Positions 16,590 to 23,786 of a stretch of 64,000 nucleotides of DNA are shown one piece after another. The DNA is from Halospina sp040196175. GTDB lineage: Bacteria > Pseudomonadota > Gammaproteobacteria > Pseudomonadales > Oleiphilaceae. Both the position numbers and the translations under genes were made by a program. Location of the stretch: assembly GCF_040196175.1 (NCBI RefSeq), contig NZ_JBEFNF010000005.1, positions 124,001 through 188,000 of the forward strand. Reading direction: 5' to 3'. Every line of letters begins with the position of its first letter. The stretch's first letter is position 1. The notes under the pieces were generated by a model. It saw only the letters and a list, made by a program, of their open reading frames with translations, had not been told where the DNA came from and did no database searches.

Positions 16590-18392
16590 ATGGCCGATAC
16601 CCTGCTTGATCGACGCGACCTGGCCTTCCAGCTCTACGAAGTGCTGGACACCGAATCCCTAAGCGAGCGTGAGCGCTTCAGCGACCACAGCCGCGAGACC
16701 TTCGATGCGGTGTTCGATACCGCAGAGCGGATCGCCCGGGAGCAATTCGCCAGCCACAACAGCCTGGCGGACAAGGAAGAGCCCCGTTTTGAGGATGGCC
16801 GGGTGGTCATGCGCCCGGAAGTGAAAGCGGCGGTGGATGCCTACGCCGAAGCCGGATTCATTGCGGGGCGCTATGATTACGATCTGGGCGGCATGCAACT
16901 GCCCGAGACCGTCATGACGGCCTGCAATGGCTTTTTCATGGCGGCCAATCCCAGCACGGCGGGCTATCCCTTCCTGACGACGGCGGCCGCCAACGTCATC
17001 CGGACCTTTGGCTCCGAGCAACAGCAGCAATGGTTCCTGCAACCGATGCTGGAAGGGCGCTTTACCGGCACCATGGCGCTGAGTGAGCCTCAGGCGGGCT
17101 CGTCACTGGCCGATATTCGCACCTCGGCCAAGCCCACGGACGAGGGCCACTACCTGATCAAGGGCGCCAAAATTTGGATCTCAGGCGGTGAGCATGAACT
17201 CAGTGACAACATCGTCCATCTCGTGCTGGCGCGCATGCGGGGTGCGCCAGATGGAGTCAAGGGCATTTCTATGTTCATCGTGCCCAAGTACCGGCTCGAT
17301 GAGAATGGTGAGCCCGGCGAGCGCAACGGGGTGGGGCTCGCCGGCCTGATCCATAAGCTCGGGTACAGGGGGACCACCTCCACAGCGTTGAGTTTCGGTG
17401 ACGACGCGGACTGTCACGGCTACCTGGTGGGCGACCCCCACCAGGGACTCAAGTACATGTTCCAGATGATGAACGAAGCGCGGGTCGGAGTGGGCTTTGG
17501 CGCGGCCGCCATCGGTTACAGGGGCTATCAGCATAGTCTGGAATACGCCCGCGATCGCCGGCAGGGACGGCCACCTTCCGAGAAGGACCCGACCGCCGAG
17601 CCGGTACCGATCATCCAGCATGCGGACGTACGACGCATGCTGCTGGCGCAGAAGTCCTGGATGGAAGGCGCACTTGCGCTCTGCTTCTACGGCGCGCGGC
17701 TGATGGACGACAGCCATACGCACCCGGATGAGGCGCAGCGCCGCCAGGCACGCCAGATGCTGGATCTGCTGACGCCGGTGATCAAGGCCTGGCCCTCAGA
17801 GTACGGCCCGAAGGCCAATGACCTCGCGATCCAGGTGTACGGCGGTTCCGGCTATACCCGCGAATACCCGGTAGAGCAGTGCTGGCGGGATAACCGCCTC
17901 AACCCCATCCATGAGGGGACCAACGGGATCCAGGCCATGGACCTGCTGGGGCGTAAGGTCTGGCAGGGCAACGGCGAGGCCATCCAGCAATTGTTCGGGG
18001 CGATCCAGGCGGACCTGCAGAAGGCGCCCGACGAACGTTGCCGGCAATGGGCCCATTCACTGAGCGAAACCCTGCAGCAGGCGGGTAAGGTCACCCAGTC
18101 CCTGGGTCAGGCGCTGGCGCAGGAGGCTCCAGAGAAGGGGCTGGCGAATGCCAGCGTCTATCTGCGCCTCTTTGGTCATATCTGCGTGGCCTGGATGTGG
18201 CTGCGCCAGGCCAACGCTGCCAGTGAAACGCTGTCGGGGCAGCTCTCAGAGGCGGATGAGGCGTTCTACCAGGGTAAGCTTCAGGCGGCCCAGTACTTCT
18301 TCCACTGGGAGCTGCCAACGGTCGCCCAGGATCTGGTTCTTCTTCAGAATCAGGATGATACCTGCTATGCCATGCGTGACGACTGGTTCTGA
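16590..18392 (+). CDS. Acyl-CoA dehydrogenase (DmdC-like long form)
   Basis: A 600-aa FAD enzyme of the long acyl-CoA dehydrogenase subgroup that includes 3-methylmercaptopropionyl-CoA dehydrogenase DmdC. FAD and substrate motifs TGTMALSEPQAGSSLADI (about residues 154-171) and IKGAKIWISGGEHELS (about 190-205) are present. The catalytic-base segment NPIHEGTNGIQAMDLLGRKV is near 435-454. A C-terminal helical extension of about 130 residues is typical of this subgroup. The true substrate (branched, aromatic or sulfur-containing acyl-CoA) cannot be fixed. It is followed at 10 bases by a crotonase gene, so the two probably catalyse successive steps. Confidence 0.9.
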   Translation: MADTLLDRRDLAFQLYEVLDTESLSERERFSDHSRETFDAVFDTAERIAREQFASHNSLADKEEPRFEDGRVVMRPEVKAAVDAYAEAGFIAGRYDYDLGGMQLPETVMTACNGFFMAANPSTAGYPFLTTAAANVIRTFGSEQQQQWFLQPMLEGRFTGTMALSEPQAGSSLADIRTSAKPTDEGHYLIKGAKIWISGGEHELSDNIVHLVLARMRGAPDGVKGISMFIVPKYRLDENGEPGERNGVGLAGLIHKLGYRGTTSTALSFGDDADCHGYLVGDPHQGLKYMFQMMNEARVGVGFGAAAIGYRGYQHSLEYARDRRQGRPPSEKDPTAEPVPIIQHADVRRMLLAQKSWMEGALALCFYGARLMDDSHTHPDEAQRRQARQMLDLLTPVIKAWPSEYGPKANDLAIQVYGGSGYTREYPVEQCWRDNRLNPIHEGTNGIQAMDLLGRKVWQGNGEAIQQLFGAIQADLQKAPDERCRQWAHSLSETLQQAGKVTQSLGQALAQEAPEKGLANASVYLRLFGHICVAWMWLRQANAASETLSGQLSEADEAFYQGKLQAAQYFFHWELPTVAQDLVLLQNQDDTCYAMRDDWF

Positions 18393-18402
18393 GGAGGCGG
18401 CT

Positions 18403-19182
18403 ATGAGTCTGGTTAACGTTGAAGCGCAAGATCACATCCTTTTCATCGGCCTGAACCGGCCGGAGAAAATGAACGCCATGAACCGGCAGATGTACCACGA
18501 CGTTGCCGCCGCCTACGGCTGGCTCAATCGGGACCCGGAGCTGCGTGTGGGGTTGGTCTATGCCGAGGGCGAGCACTTCACCTCGGGTCTGGAGCTGGAC
18601 GACTGGGCAGGGGTGTTCGCCAACGGCGAGGGGCTGACCCTGAACGAGGGGGAGATGGACCCTTTCGGGATCGTTGGGCCAGCCATGGACAAGCCCGTGG
18701 TCTACGCCACTCAGGGGATCTGCTTTACCTGTGGTGTGGAGATGATGCTCAACACGGACATCCGGGTGGCCGCGCACAATACCCGCTATGGTCAGCTGGA
18801 GGTTAGGCGGGGCATCTTCGCTTGCGGCGGCGCGACCATCCGCCTGCAGGAGGAAATTGGTTGGGCCAACGCGCAACGCTACCTGCTGACCGGTGACGAA
18901 TGGAGTGCCTCCCAGGCCCACGAATGGGGCCTGGTTCAGCAGCTGGTGGCGCCAGGAGAACAGCTCGAGCGTGCCCGTGAGCTGGCGCAAAAGGTCGCCC
19001 ATGCCGCACCGCTTGGTGTTCAGGGTAGTCTGCGCTCCTCCCGTATCGCCAGGACTGAAGGGCATGACGCGGCCAAAGCACGCCTTTTCCCTGAGCTTGC
19101 ACCGGTGATGCGCAGTGACGACGTTCAGGAAGGTATACAGTCTTTTCTGGAACGCCGCGATGCCGTTTTCAGAGGGCGCTGA
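18403..19182 (+). CDS. Enoyl-CoA hydratase/isomerase (crotonase) family protein
   Basis: The 259-aa protein has the crotonase pattern: GLNRPEKMNAMNRQMY near residues 17-32, the oxyanion-hole segment FTSGLELDDW near 63-72, and ICFTCGVEMMLNTDIRVAA near 107-125. A Glu in GQLEVRRGIFACGG sits where a catalytic acid is usual. It would hydrate or isomerise an acyl-CoA made by the preceding dehydrogenase. The ATG at 18403 is set by a strong GAGGAGG site (18391-18397), which rules out upstream in-frame starts inside the dehydrogenase gene. Confidence 0.9.
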   Translation: MSLVNVEAQDHILFIGLNRPEKMNAMNRQMYHDVAAAYGWLNRDPELRVGLVYAEGEHFTSGLELDDWAGVFANGEGLTLNEGEMDPFGIVGPAMDKPVVYATQGICFTCGVEMMLNTDIRVAAHNTRYGQLEVRRGIFACGGATIRLQEEIGWANAQRYLLTGDEWSASQAHEWGLVQQLVAPGEQLERARELAQKVAHAAPLGVQGSLRSSRIARTEGHDAAKARLFPELAPVMRSDDVQEGIQSFLERRDAVFRGR

Positions 19183-19279
19183 TTGCGTGTCGAGTGCGGA
19201 GACGCCGGTTGATCCATGGTTGGTGCCCCGATATGCTGCCAATCTTAATTGGTTGTAACCTTGCAAGAGATCGAACACG

Positions 19280-19591
19280 ATGGACGACTGGCAGATCGAC
19301 GTGGAGGGCCAGAAGGCTCGTCACAGCAGCGGCCTGGAGCTGACATTTGAGGGGCGCCCTCGGACCAAGCATTTCTCAGGCAGTCCCTCGAAAGTGCCTG
19401 ACGGCATGCAGTCTCTGGAGTTGGTGCGTTTGATCCGTGAAGGCTATCAGGCGTTTGAGGAAGCTTGGCCGGAAGAGGGTGGCCCGCATGTGGCGCAGAC
19501 CACCGGCAAGCCCCAGCAGGAAGAGGGCAGTGGCGTGAAGGTCAGCCACCGCCGTCGTCGCAAGGTTTCGCGCAGCAACTCACCAGGGTAA
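19280..19591 (+). CDS. Small hypothetical protein
   Basis: A possible 103-aa hydrophilic protein with no membrane segment and a basic C-terminus (SHRRRRKVSRSNSPG). I recognise no domain. There is no clear ribosome site before the ATG, and the 3' end overlaps the convergent SDR gene by 12 bases. It occupies an otherwise empty 400-base interval and its composition resembles its neighbours, so it may be real. Confidence 0.45.
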   Translation: MDDWQIDVEGQKARHSSGLELTFEGRPRTKHFSGSPSKVPDGMQSLELVRLIREGYQAFEEAWPEEGGPHVAQTTGKPQQEEGSGVKVSHRRRRKVSRSNSPG

Positions 19592-20245
19592 TTCGGAGCC
19601 GTCCGAGTGGCGGAAGCTGCCGCTGTTCTCCTGATTCAGCTCATCCACCCGCTGGATCAGTCGTTGCGCAGCTTCATCCGGTGTGAGGTGGCCGGTATTG
19701 CCGGTCATGGCCGTCTGAACGTAACCCGGATGCAGGATGCCGACGCTGATGCCCCTGGGCTGCAGATCGACCGCGAGTGATTTCGCGGCTGCATTGAGTG
19801 CCGCTTTGGTCATCCGATAACCATAACGCCCGCCCGAGTCATTGTCCGCTATTGACCCCATTCGCGAGGTCATCATGGCCACTTTGCCGTTTTTCGGGAT
19901 CAGCTCAAGCAGTGAATCGGTCACTTTCAGTGGCCCCAGAGTGTTGACCTCGAATTCGGTCTGGATGCGGTCCCAGTCCATGTCCTTGAGGTTCTCATCG
20001 GTCATAAGGCCGGCGTTGTTGTAGAGCACATCAATCGTCTCGCCCTCGAGATTACGTCTTGCCTTACCGAGACTGATGTCGTCAGTGACATCCACACCCT
20101 CAATGATGTTGACGCCCAAGGACTTGAGCTCATCCGAGGCCGCCCGGCACAGGGCCGTTACCCGATCCCCGCGTTCATGCCACTGGCGGGCGAGCTCCAG
20201 TCCGATACCACGGTTCGCGCCGGTTATGACCACGTGCTGGCTCAT
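19580..20245 (-). CDS. Short-chain dehydrogenase/reductase (SDR)
   Basis: A 221-aa classical SDR. The NAD(P)-binding TGANRGIGLELARQW is at residues 8-22, LYNNAGLM is near 79-86, and the catalytic YRMTK (Y-x3-K) follows a Ser-containing segment near 130-150. It probably reduces or oxidises a small carbonyl/alcohol substrate in the cytoplasm. It is divergent from the DUF481 gene with 95 bases between. Confidence 0.9.
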   Translation of the reverse strand: MSQHVVITGANRGIGLELARQWHERGDRVTALCRAASDELKSLGVNIIEGVDVTDDISLGKARRNLEGETIDVLYNNAGLMTDENLKDMDWDRIQTEFEVNTLGPLKVTDSLLELIPKNGKVAMMTSRMGSIADNDSGGRYGYRMTKAALNAAAKSLAVDLQPRGISVGILHPGYVQTAMTGNTGHLTPDEAAQRLIQRVDELNQENSGSFRHSDGSELPW

Positions 20246-20340
20246 GTATCCTCCTGTAGCAATGTAACTGTTCCCCGTAGGCTGATCTGGTAACCTACAT
20301 CGTTGTCATACTCTATTACGAAATGTTGGAGGAAGAAAAC

Positions 20341-21078
20341 GTGTTGCAATTGGTAAAGCCAGTGATGGCGACAGCGCTGGCACTGACTCTCACAGCACCA
20401 GCGCTGGCCCAGGAGTCGGACAACTGGAGTGGATCCGTTGAGGCGGGGCTCGTGGAAACATCCGGCAATACCGAGGAAACCACCATTTCCGGCGAGGCGG
20501 ATGTGACCCGCGACTGGAATAACTGGCGGCAGAATGTTCTGCTCCAGTCGCGGTATGCGGAGCAGTCCGGTGAACGGACCGCGGAACGCTATACCGCCAG
20601 CACCCAGCTGGACTACAAGTTCAACCCCAATAACTTCGTCTTTGTCCGGGGCCGTTACTCCAATGATGATTTCAGTGGTTACCAGTTCCAGGCCTCGACC
20701 TCGGCCGGCTACGGGCGCCGCTTCTGGGGCGAGGGCGATAGCCATTTCGATCTTTCTACGGGCCTTGGTTATCGCTACAGCAAGTTCGATAAGCCGGAGT
20801 TGGGCGAAGGGGACGAGCGCGAAGGTGCCATTGGCCGTCTGGCGGGGGATTTCCGTTATCAGTTGTCCGAAACCGCGCACTTGCGGCAGGAAGCGGAAAC
20901 TGAGGTAAGGCTGGATGATGGCGAAGCCATGTCCCGCTCAGTGACCTCCCTGAAGGCGAACGTCAACAGCTCCCTGGCTCTGAAGTTATCTTACACCGTT
21001 GAGCATGACTCGAACCCGCCCGAGGATTCCGAGAGAACGGATACCATCACAGCCGTGACCCTCCTCTACGGATTCTGA
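20341..21078 (+). CDS. DUF481 family outer-membrane protein
   Basis: A 245-aa exported protein. The signal peptide (VMATALALTLTAPALAQ, about residues 8-24) precedes a run of alternating beta strands (SVEAGLVETSGNTEETTISG and similar) ending in TLLYGF, consistent with a small beta-barrel of the DUF481/YdiY family, whose function is not established. The start is the GTG at 20341, placed 9-14 bases after GGAGGAAG (20327-20334); the in-frame ATG at 20323 overlaps this site and is less likely. A hairpin terminator follows. Confidence 0.82.
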   Translation: MLQLVKPVMATALALTLTAPALAQESDNWSGSVEAGLVETSGNTEETTISGEADVTRDWNNWRQNVLLQSRYAEQSGERTAERYTASTQLDYKFNPNNFVFVRGRYSNDDFSGYQFQASTSAGYGRRFWGEGDSHFDLSTGLGYRYSKFDKPELGEGDEREGAIGRLAGDFRYQLSETAHLRQEAETEVRLDDGEAMSRSVTSLKANVNSSLALKLSYTVEHDSNPPEDSERTDTITAVTLLYGF

Positions 21079-21089
21079 CCGGGCATAAA

Positions 21090-21111
21090 AAACCCCGCAT
21101 TGGCGGGGCTT
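21090..21111. terminator. Bidirectional terminator hairpin
   Basis: The stem ACCCCGC/GCGGGGCT-type hairpin (AACCCCGCATTGGCGGGGCT at 21091-21110) is flanked by an A-run on the left and TT on the right. It lies between the convergent DUF481 and DUF4168 genes and could end both. Confidence 0.75.
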
Positions 21112-21133
21112 TCAGCGTAATCCGGGAGCGCGA

Positions 21134-21580
21134 TTATTTGGACATCTCGTCCACGCGCTTCTGGATTTCCGGATTGGAATTGTAGGCTACGGCAATGGCG
21201 TTGTATTTCTCAACGGTCATGCCTTCTTCCTCAATCACCTCGACCATCTCGGTCTGGGCTTTCTGCTGCAGTTCGCGGGCTTTGTCTTCGGATTCGGCTG
21301 ACTCAATCTGCGAGACATAGTCTTCGCGGACTTTGCCGATTTTGTCCTGAAGCTCAACAAAGTTTTTGAGCTCTTTGTCGGAGAAGTCAGCGTTTTGCTG
21401 CTGTTCCGGTGCTCCCATGCTTTGGCCCTGGCCCTGGCCCTGGCCCTCGCCCTGCTGTTGTTGCTGCTGCTGGCCCTGACCTTCAGCGCCGTTGCCGCTG
21501 CTGTAGTCCTGGGCTACCGCGGACATACCAGCGGTACTGAGTGCGAATGCGACAGCTGCAGTAAGAGTCTTCAGTTTCAT
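21134..21580 (-). CDS. DUF4168 periplasmic protein, Gln/Gly-rich copy
   Basis: A 148-aa exported protein: signal peptide ending near AVAQ (residue 24), then a low-complexity Gln/Gly/Glu segment (about residues 33-63), then a DUF4168 domain of charged helices (NFVELQDKIGKVREDYVSQI, about 73-92) ending in YNAIAVAYNSNPEIQKRVDE. Its domain is a clear duplicate of the next gene. DUF4168 has no established function; the small, charged, helical periplasmic form recalls ZraP/CpxP-like chaperones, which is inference. A sigma-54-like promoter sits 50 bases upstream. Confidence 0.85.
   Translation of the reverse strand: MKLKTLTAAVAFALSTAGMSAVAQDYSSGNGAEGQGQQQQQQQGEGQGQGQGQSMGAPEQQQNADFSDKELKNFVELQDKIGKVREDYVSQIESAESEDKARELQQKAQTEMVEVIEEEGMTVEKYNAIAVAYNSNPEIQKRVDEMSK
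21421..21472. repeat. Short tandem repeats encoding Gln/Gly tract
   Basis: Four near-identical hexamers (TGGCCC type, 21424-21447) are followed by CTG/TTG triplets (to about 21472). They encode the GQGQGQ and poly-Gln part of the DUF4168 protein. Length changes would stay in frame. Confidence 0.7.
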
Positions 21581-21630
21581 GTTGATACCTCCTCAAGGTA
21601 ACGGGTTGTGTGGTGCGACACCCGGTAGGA

Positions 21631-21646
21631 ATCAACTGCTGTGCCA
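21631..21646 (-). promoter_or_regulatory. Sigma-54-like promoter of first DUF4168 gene
   Basis: On the minus strand TGGCACAGCAGTTGAT carries a perfect -24 element (TGGCAC) and TTGA where TTGC is expected at -12, with the correct 10-base gap between the GG and the -12 dinucleotide. It lies about 50 bases upstream of the ATG at 21580. The lost C at -12 weakens the call. Confidence 0.45.
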
Positions 21647-21678
21647 GAACAACAAGGGATGAACAGGTGTTAAAAGAA

Positions 21679-21700
21679 AACGCCTCCCGAAGGAGGCGTT
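21679..21700 (-). terminator. Rho-independent terminator of second DUF4168 gene
   Basis: A perfect 9-bp stem AACGCCTCC/GGAGGCGTT with a four-base loop is followed on the minus strand by TTTCTTTT. It separates the two DUF4168 genes, so the downstream copy (21134-21580) needs its own promoter. Confidence 0.85.
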
Positions 21701-21719
21701 CATGGCTGCGTGGTAAGGG

Positions 21720-22109
21720 TTACTCGCCGGCCATCTCGTCGACCCGCTTCTGGATGTCCGGGTTGGAGTTATACGCCACGGCAATGGCGTTGTACTCCTG
21801 AACGGACATGCCGGCATCCTCAATGGCGGTGACCATCTCGGACTGCGCTTCCTGCTGAAGCTTGCGCGCCTTGTCTTCTGACTCCGCTGCCTCGATCTGG
21901 GAAACGTATTCCTTGCGGATCTCACCGATTCGATCCTGCAGGTCAACGAACTGCTGCAGTTCCTCATCAGAGAAGTCCGCCGGCTTCTGGGATTGCTCCA
22001 TGCCCGGATCCTGCTGGCCTTCTTCGCCGCTGCCGTAATCCTGGGCGAGGGCTTGGGTGCCGGTCAGGCCGAGAGCCAGTGCAAGCGCAAGACTGGTGAT
22101 TCGAATCAT
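21720..22109 (-). CDS. DUF4168 periplasmic protein
   Basis: A 129-aa exported protein with a signal peptide ending in ALAQ (about residue 23) and a DUF4168 domain (SDEELQQFVDLQDRIGEIRK, about 50-69; YNAIAVAYNSNPDIQKRVDE at the end). It lacks the long Gln/Gly tract of its neighbour. AAGGAGA (minus strand, about 10 bases before the ATG) is the ribosome site. It is transcribed away from a sensor kinase/sigma-54 activator pair, with a -24/-12 promoter at 22148-22163 and paired palindromes 90-150 bases further upstream. This is the layout of zraP relative to zraSR, so it is probably the main target of that two-component system. Confidence 0.88.
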   Translation of the reverse strand: MIRITSLALALALGLTGTQALAQDYGSGEEGQQDPGMEQSQKPADFSDEELQQFVDLQDRIGEIRKEYVSQIEAAESEDKARKLQQEAQSEMVTAIEDAGMSVQEYNAIAVAYNSNPDIQKRVDEMAGE

Positions 22110-22147
22110 AATGGAAGTCTCCTTGGTGGGAAAATCAGAGTGGTGTC

Positions 22148-22163
22148 TGCAGGAGCCATGCCA
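22148..22163 (-). promoter_or_regulatory. Sigma-54 (-24/-12) promoter of second DUF4168 gene
   Basis: On the minus strand TGGCATGGCTCCTGCA matches the consensus TGGCACGnnnnTTGCW with two mismatches. The invariant GG and GC are both present at the right spacing. Predicted transcription would begin about 25-30 bases before the ATG at 22109. A gene for a sigma-54 activator lies next door. Confidence 0.7.
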
Positions 22164-22251
22164 TGCGTGATCCTCTCTGAAAAGTTTCTTTTTTTTAATA
22201 ACTTACCGATCTTGCCATAAAAAAAGAACCAGCCTTTGGGTTGTCTCAGGG

Positions 22252-22298
22252 TGTGACATAATGACACATGAGACACAGGTGTGTGACATTATGCCACC
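22252..22298. promoter_or_regulatory. Paired palindromic sites, likely response-regulator enhancer
   Basis: Site 1, TGTGACATAATGACACA (22252-22268), is a near-perfect palindrome; site 2, TGTGACATTATGCCACC (22282-22298), is the same word with three changes. Their centres are exactly 30 bp apart, about three helical turns, so both face the same side. They lie about 90-150 bp upstream of the sigma-54 promoter at 22148-22163, a normal enhancer distance, and just before the kinase gene, where they could also autoregulate. Confidence 0.7.
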
Positions 22299-22316
22299 TG
22301 TTCCCAGGAGTGAATC

Positions 22317-23786
22317 ATGAAGCGTCTGCATTTACCTGGTCTCCAGAACACCCTGATACTGGCGGTGGTTCTGCCGCTACTGCTGATCAGCGGCGCGGCT
22401 GTTTACTGGGGGCTGGGAGTCATCCAGTCCCATGACGAAAAACGTCTGCAGCAGGAATTGGCGCTGCTCGCCCAGGCGACTCGCTATCCGCTCTCGCGTG
22501 CCCTTCAGAGCGGGGACTACGTTCAGGTCAATGACATCACCACCTCCATTTTCAGTGTCGGGCGTGTTTATGGTGCATCGGTCTATGACCAACGCGGCGA
22601 CCGTGTTTCCCAGGTGGGCATCGTGGACCGGGACGTGAGTGACAGCCGCAGCGCGGCGGATGCGGTGACCCAGGGGGATGAGCTGGGCACCTACCGTGAA
22701 ATCGATGGCGAGAATGTGTTCTCGCACTTCACGCCGCTTTTCAGCGAAGACGGCCGCATCATAGGTTTGTTGCAGATCACTCGTCGGCGCAGCGACTTTG
22801 ACCAAAGGCTGGCGGATCTGCGTCGCAATGCCTGGTGGATCTGGTCGCTGGCGGCTGGAGCCATCATGCTGGTGGCGATCGGCGGGCATTACGGTGGTGT
22901 GGGGCGCCATGTGGGCGGACTTTCGGCAGTTATGGCCAGGGTTCGGGGAGGTGATCGCCGGATCCGGGCGCCGCTGCGCGGACCACGGGAAACACGCCAG
23001 TTGGCGGCGGCCCTCAACGAAATGCTCGATAGTATCGAGGCCGCGGAACAGGAAATTCTTGACCAGAAGGCTCGGGAGACACGACTCAACCAGCGGCTCC
23101 AGCATCAGGAGAAAATGGCCATGATCGGGCGCGTGGCCGGCGGCGTGGCGCATGAGCTGGGGGCACCATTGAGTGTGATAGATGGTCGCGCGCGGATGCT
23201 GGAGCGGCGTGCCGAGCATGAACGCGGACGGCGCAATCTTGAGGATATACGCCATCAGGTCCAACGTATGACACGGATCGTGCAGCAGCTTCTGGACTGT
23301 TTCCGGCATTCTCCCAGTGCCGTTGAGGGGCGCTTCACCACCGAAGAGCTGGTGGCCGGTGTGGTCGACGCTCATGGTGACGCCCCCGAAGGCGTAACGT
23401 TGGCGATCCACAATGAAACCCCTGGGGCAGTGATCCATGGCGACCGGACGCGCTGTGAGCTGGCTGTCTCCAACCTGCTGCGCAACGCCTTCCTTGCGGC
23501 GGACTCCAGGGTCGTACTCAGTGTCCGCAGTGGCTCCCAGGCCATTGCCGTGACGGTCGAGGACGATGGCCCTGGCATACCACGGGAAGATCGTGAATCC
23601 GTCCTTGAGCCTTTTCATACAACCCGGGCAGCTGGCGAGGGAACCGGCCTGGGGCTAACTGTGGTGCGCAGTGTCATGCAGGAACACAACGGGGGTATCA
23701 TCATTGCAACCAGCCGCTGGGGTGGCTGCGCTGTGGTGCTGCAGTGGCCCAGAGTTGCGGAACCGGAAGAAGGTGAGGTCGGATGA
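22317..23786 (+). CDS. Sensor histidine kinase (ZraS/AtoS-like)
   Basis: A 489-aa membrane kinase. Membrane helices lie at about residues 13-33 and 173-193 and enclose a periplasmic sensor region of about 140 residues. A HAMP-like linker follows, then the H-box GRVAGGVAHELGAPLSVI with His279, the N-box SNLLRNAFLAA, and ATP-lid motifs VEDDGPGIP and GTGLGLTVVR. It should autophosphorylate and pass phosphate to the response regulator encoded next, whose start overlaps its stop by 4 bases. ATG 22317 has a CCAGGAG ribosome site at 22304-22310. The signal is unknown; the zraP-like layout suggests envelope stress or metal. Confidence 0.92.
   Translation: MKRLHLPGLQNTLILAVVLPLLLISGAAVYWGLGVIQSHDEKRLQQELALLAQATRYPLSRALQSGDYVQVNDITTSIFSVGRVYGASVYDQRGDRVSQVGIVDRDVSDSRSAADAVTQGDELGTYREIDGENVFSHFTPLFSEDGRIIGLLQITRRRSDFDQRLADLRRNAWWIWSLAAGAIMLVAIGGHYGGVGRHVGGLSAVMARVRGGDRRIRAPLRGPRETRQLAAALNEMLDSIEAAEQEILDQKARETRLNQRLQHQEKMAMIGRVAGGVAHELGAPLSVIDGRARMLERRAEHERGRRNLEDIRHQVQRMTRIVQQLLDCFRHSPSAVEGRFTTEELVAGVVDAHGDAPEGVTLAIHNETPGAVIHGDRTRCELAVSNLLRNAFLAADSRVVLSVRSGSQAIAVTVEDDGPGIPREDRESVLEPFHTTRAAGEGTGLGLTVVRSVMQEHNGGIIIATSRWGGCAVVLQWPRVAEPEEGEVG

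Noticed and set aside
18091..19278. 395-codon open frame on the - strand across the dehydrogenase 3' end and crotonase
   Set aside because: Both genes on the + strand are well supported with a ribosome site between them; the antisense product has no domain.
21602..21625. Palindrome-like GGGTTGTGTGGTGCGACACCC as an activator site for the first DUF4168 gene
   Set aside because: It lies downstream of the -24/-12 element, where an enhancer is not expected, and does not match the 17-base word at 22252.
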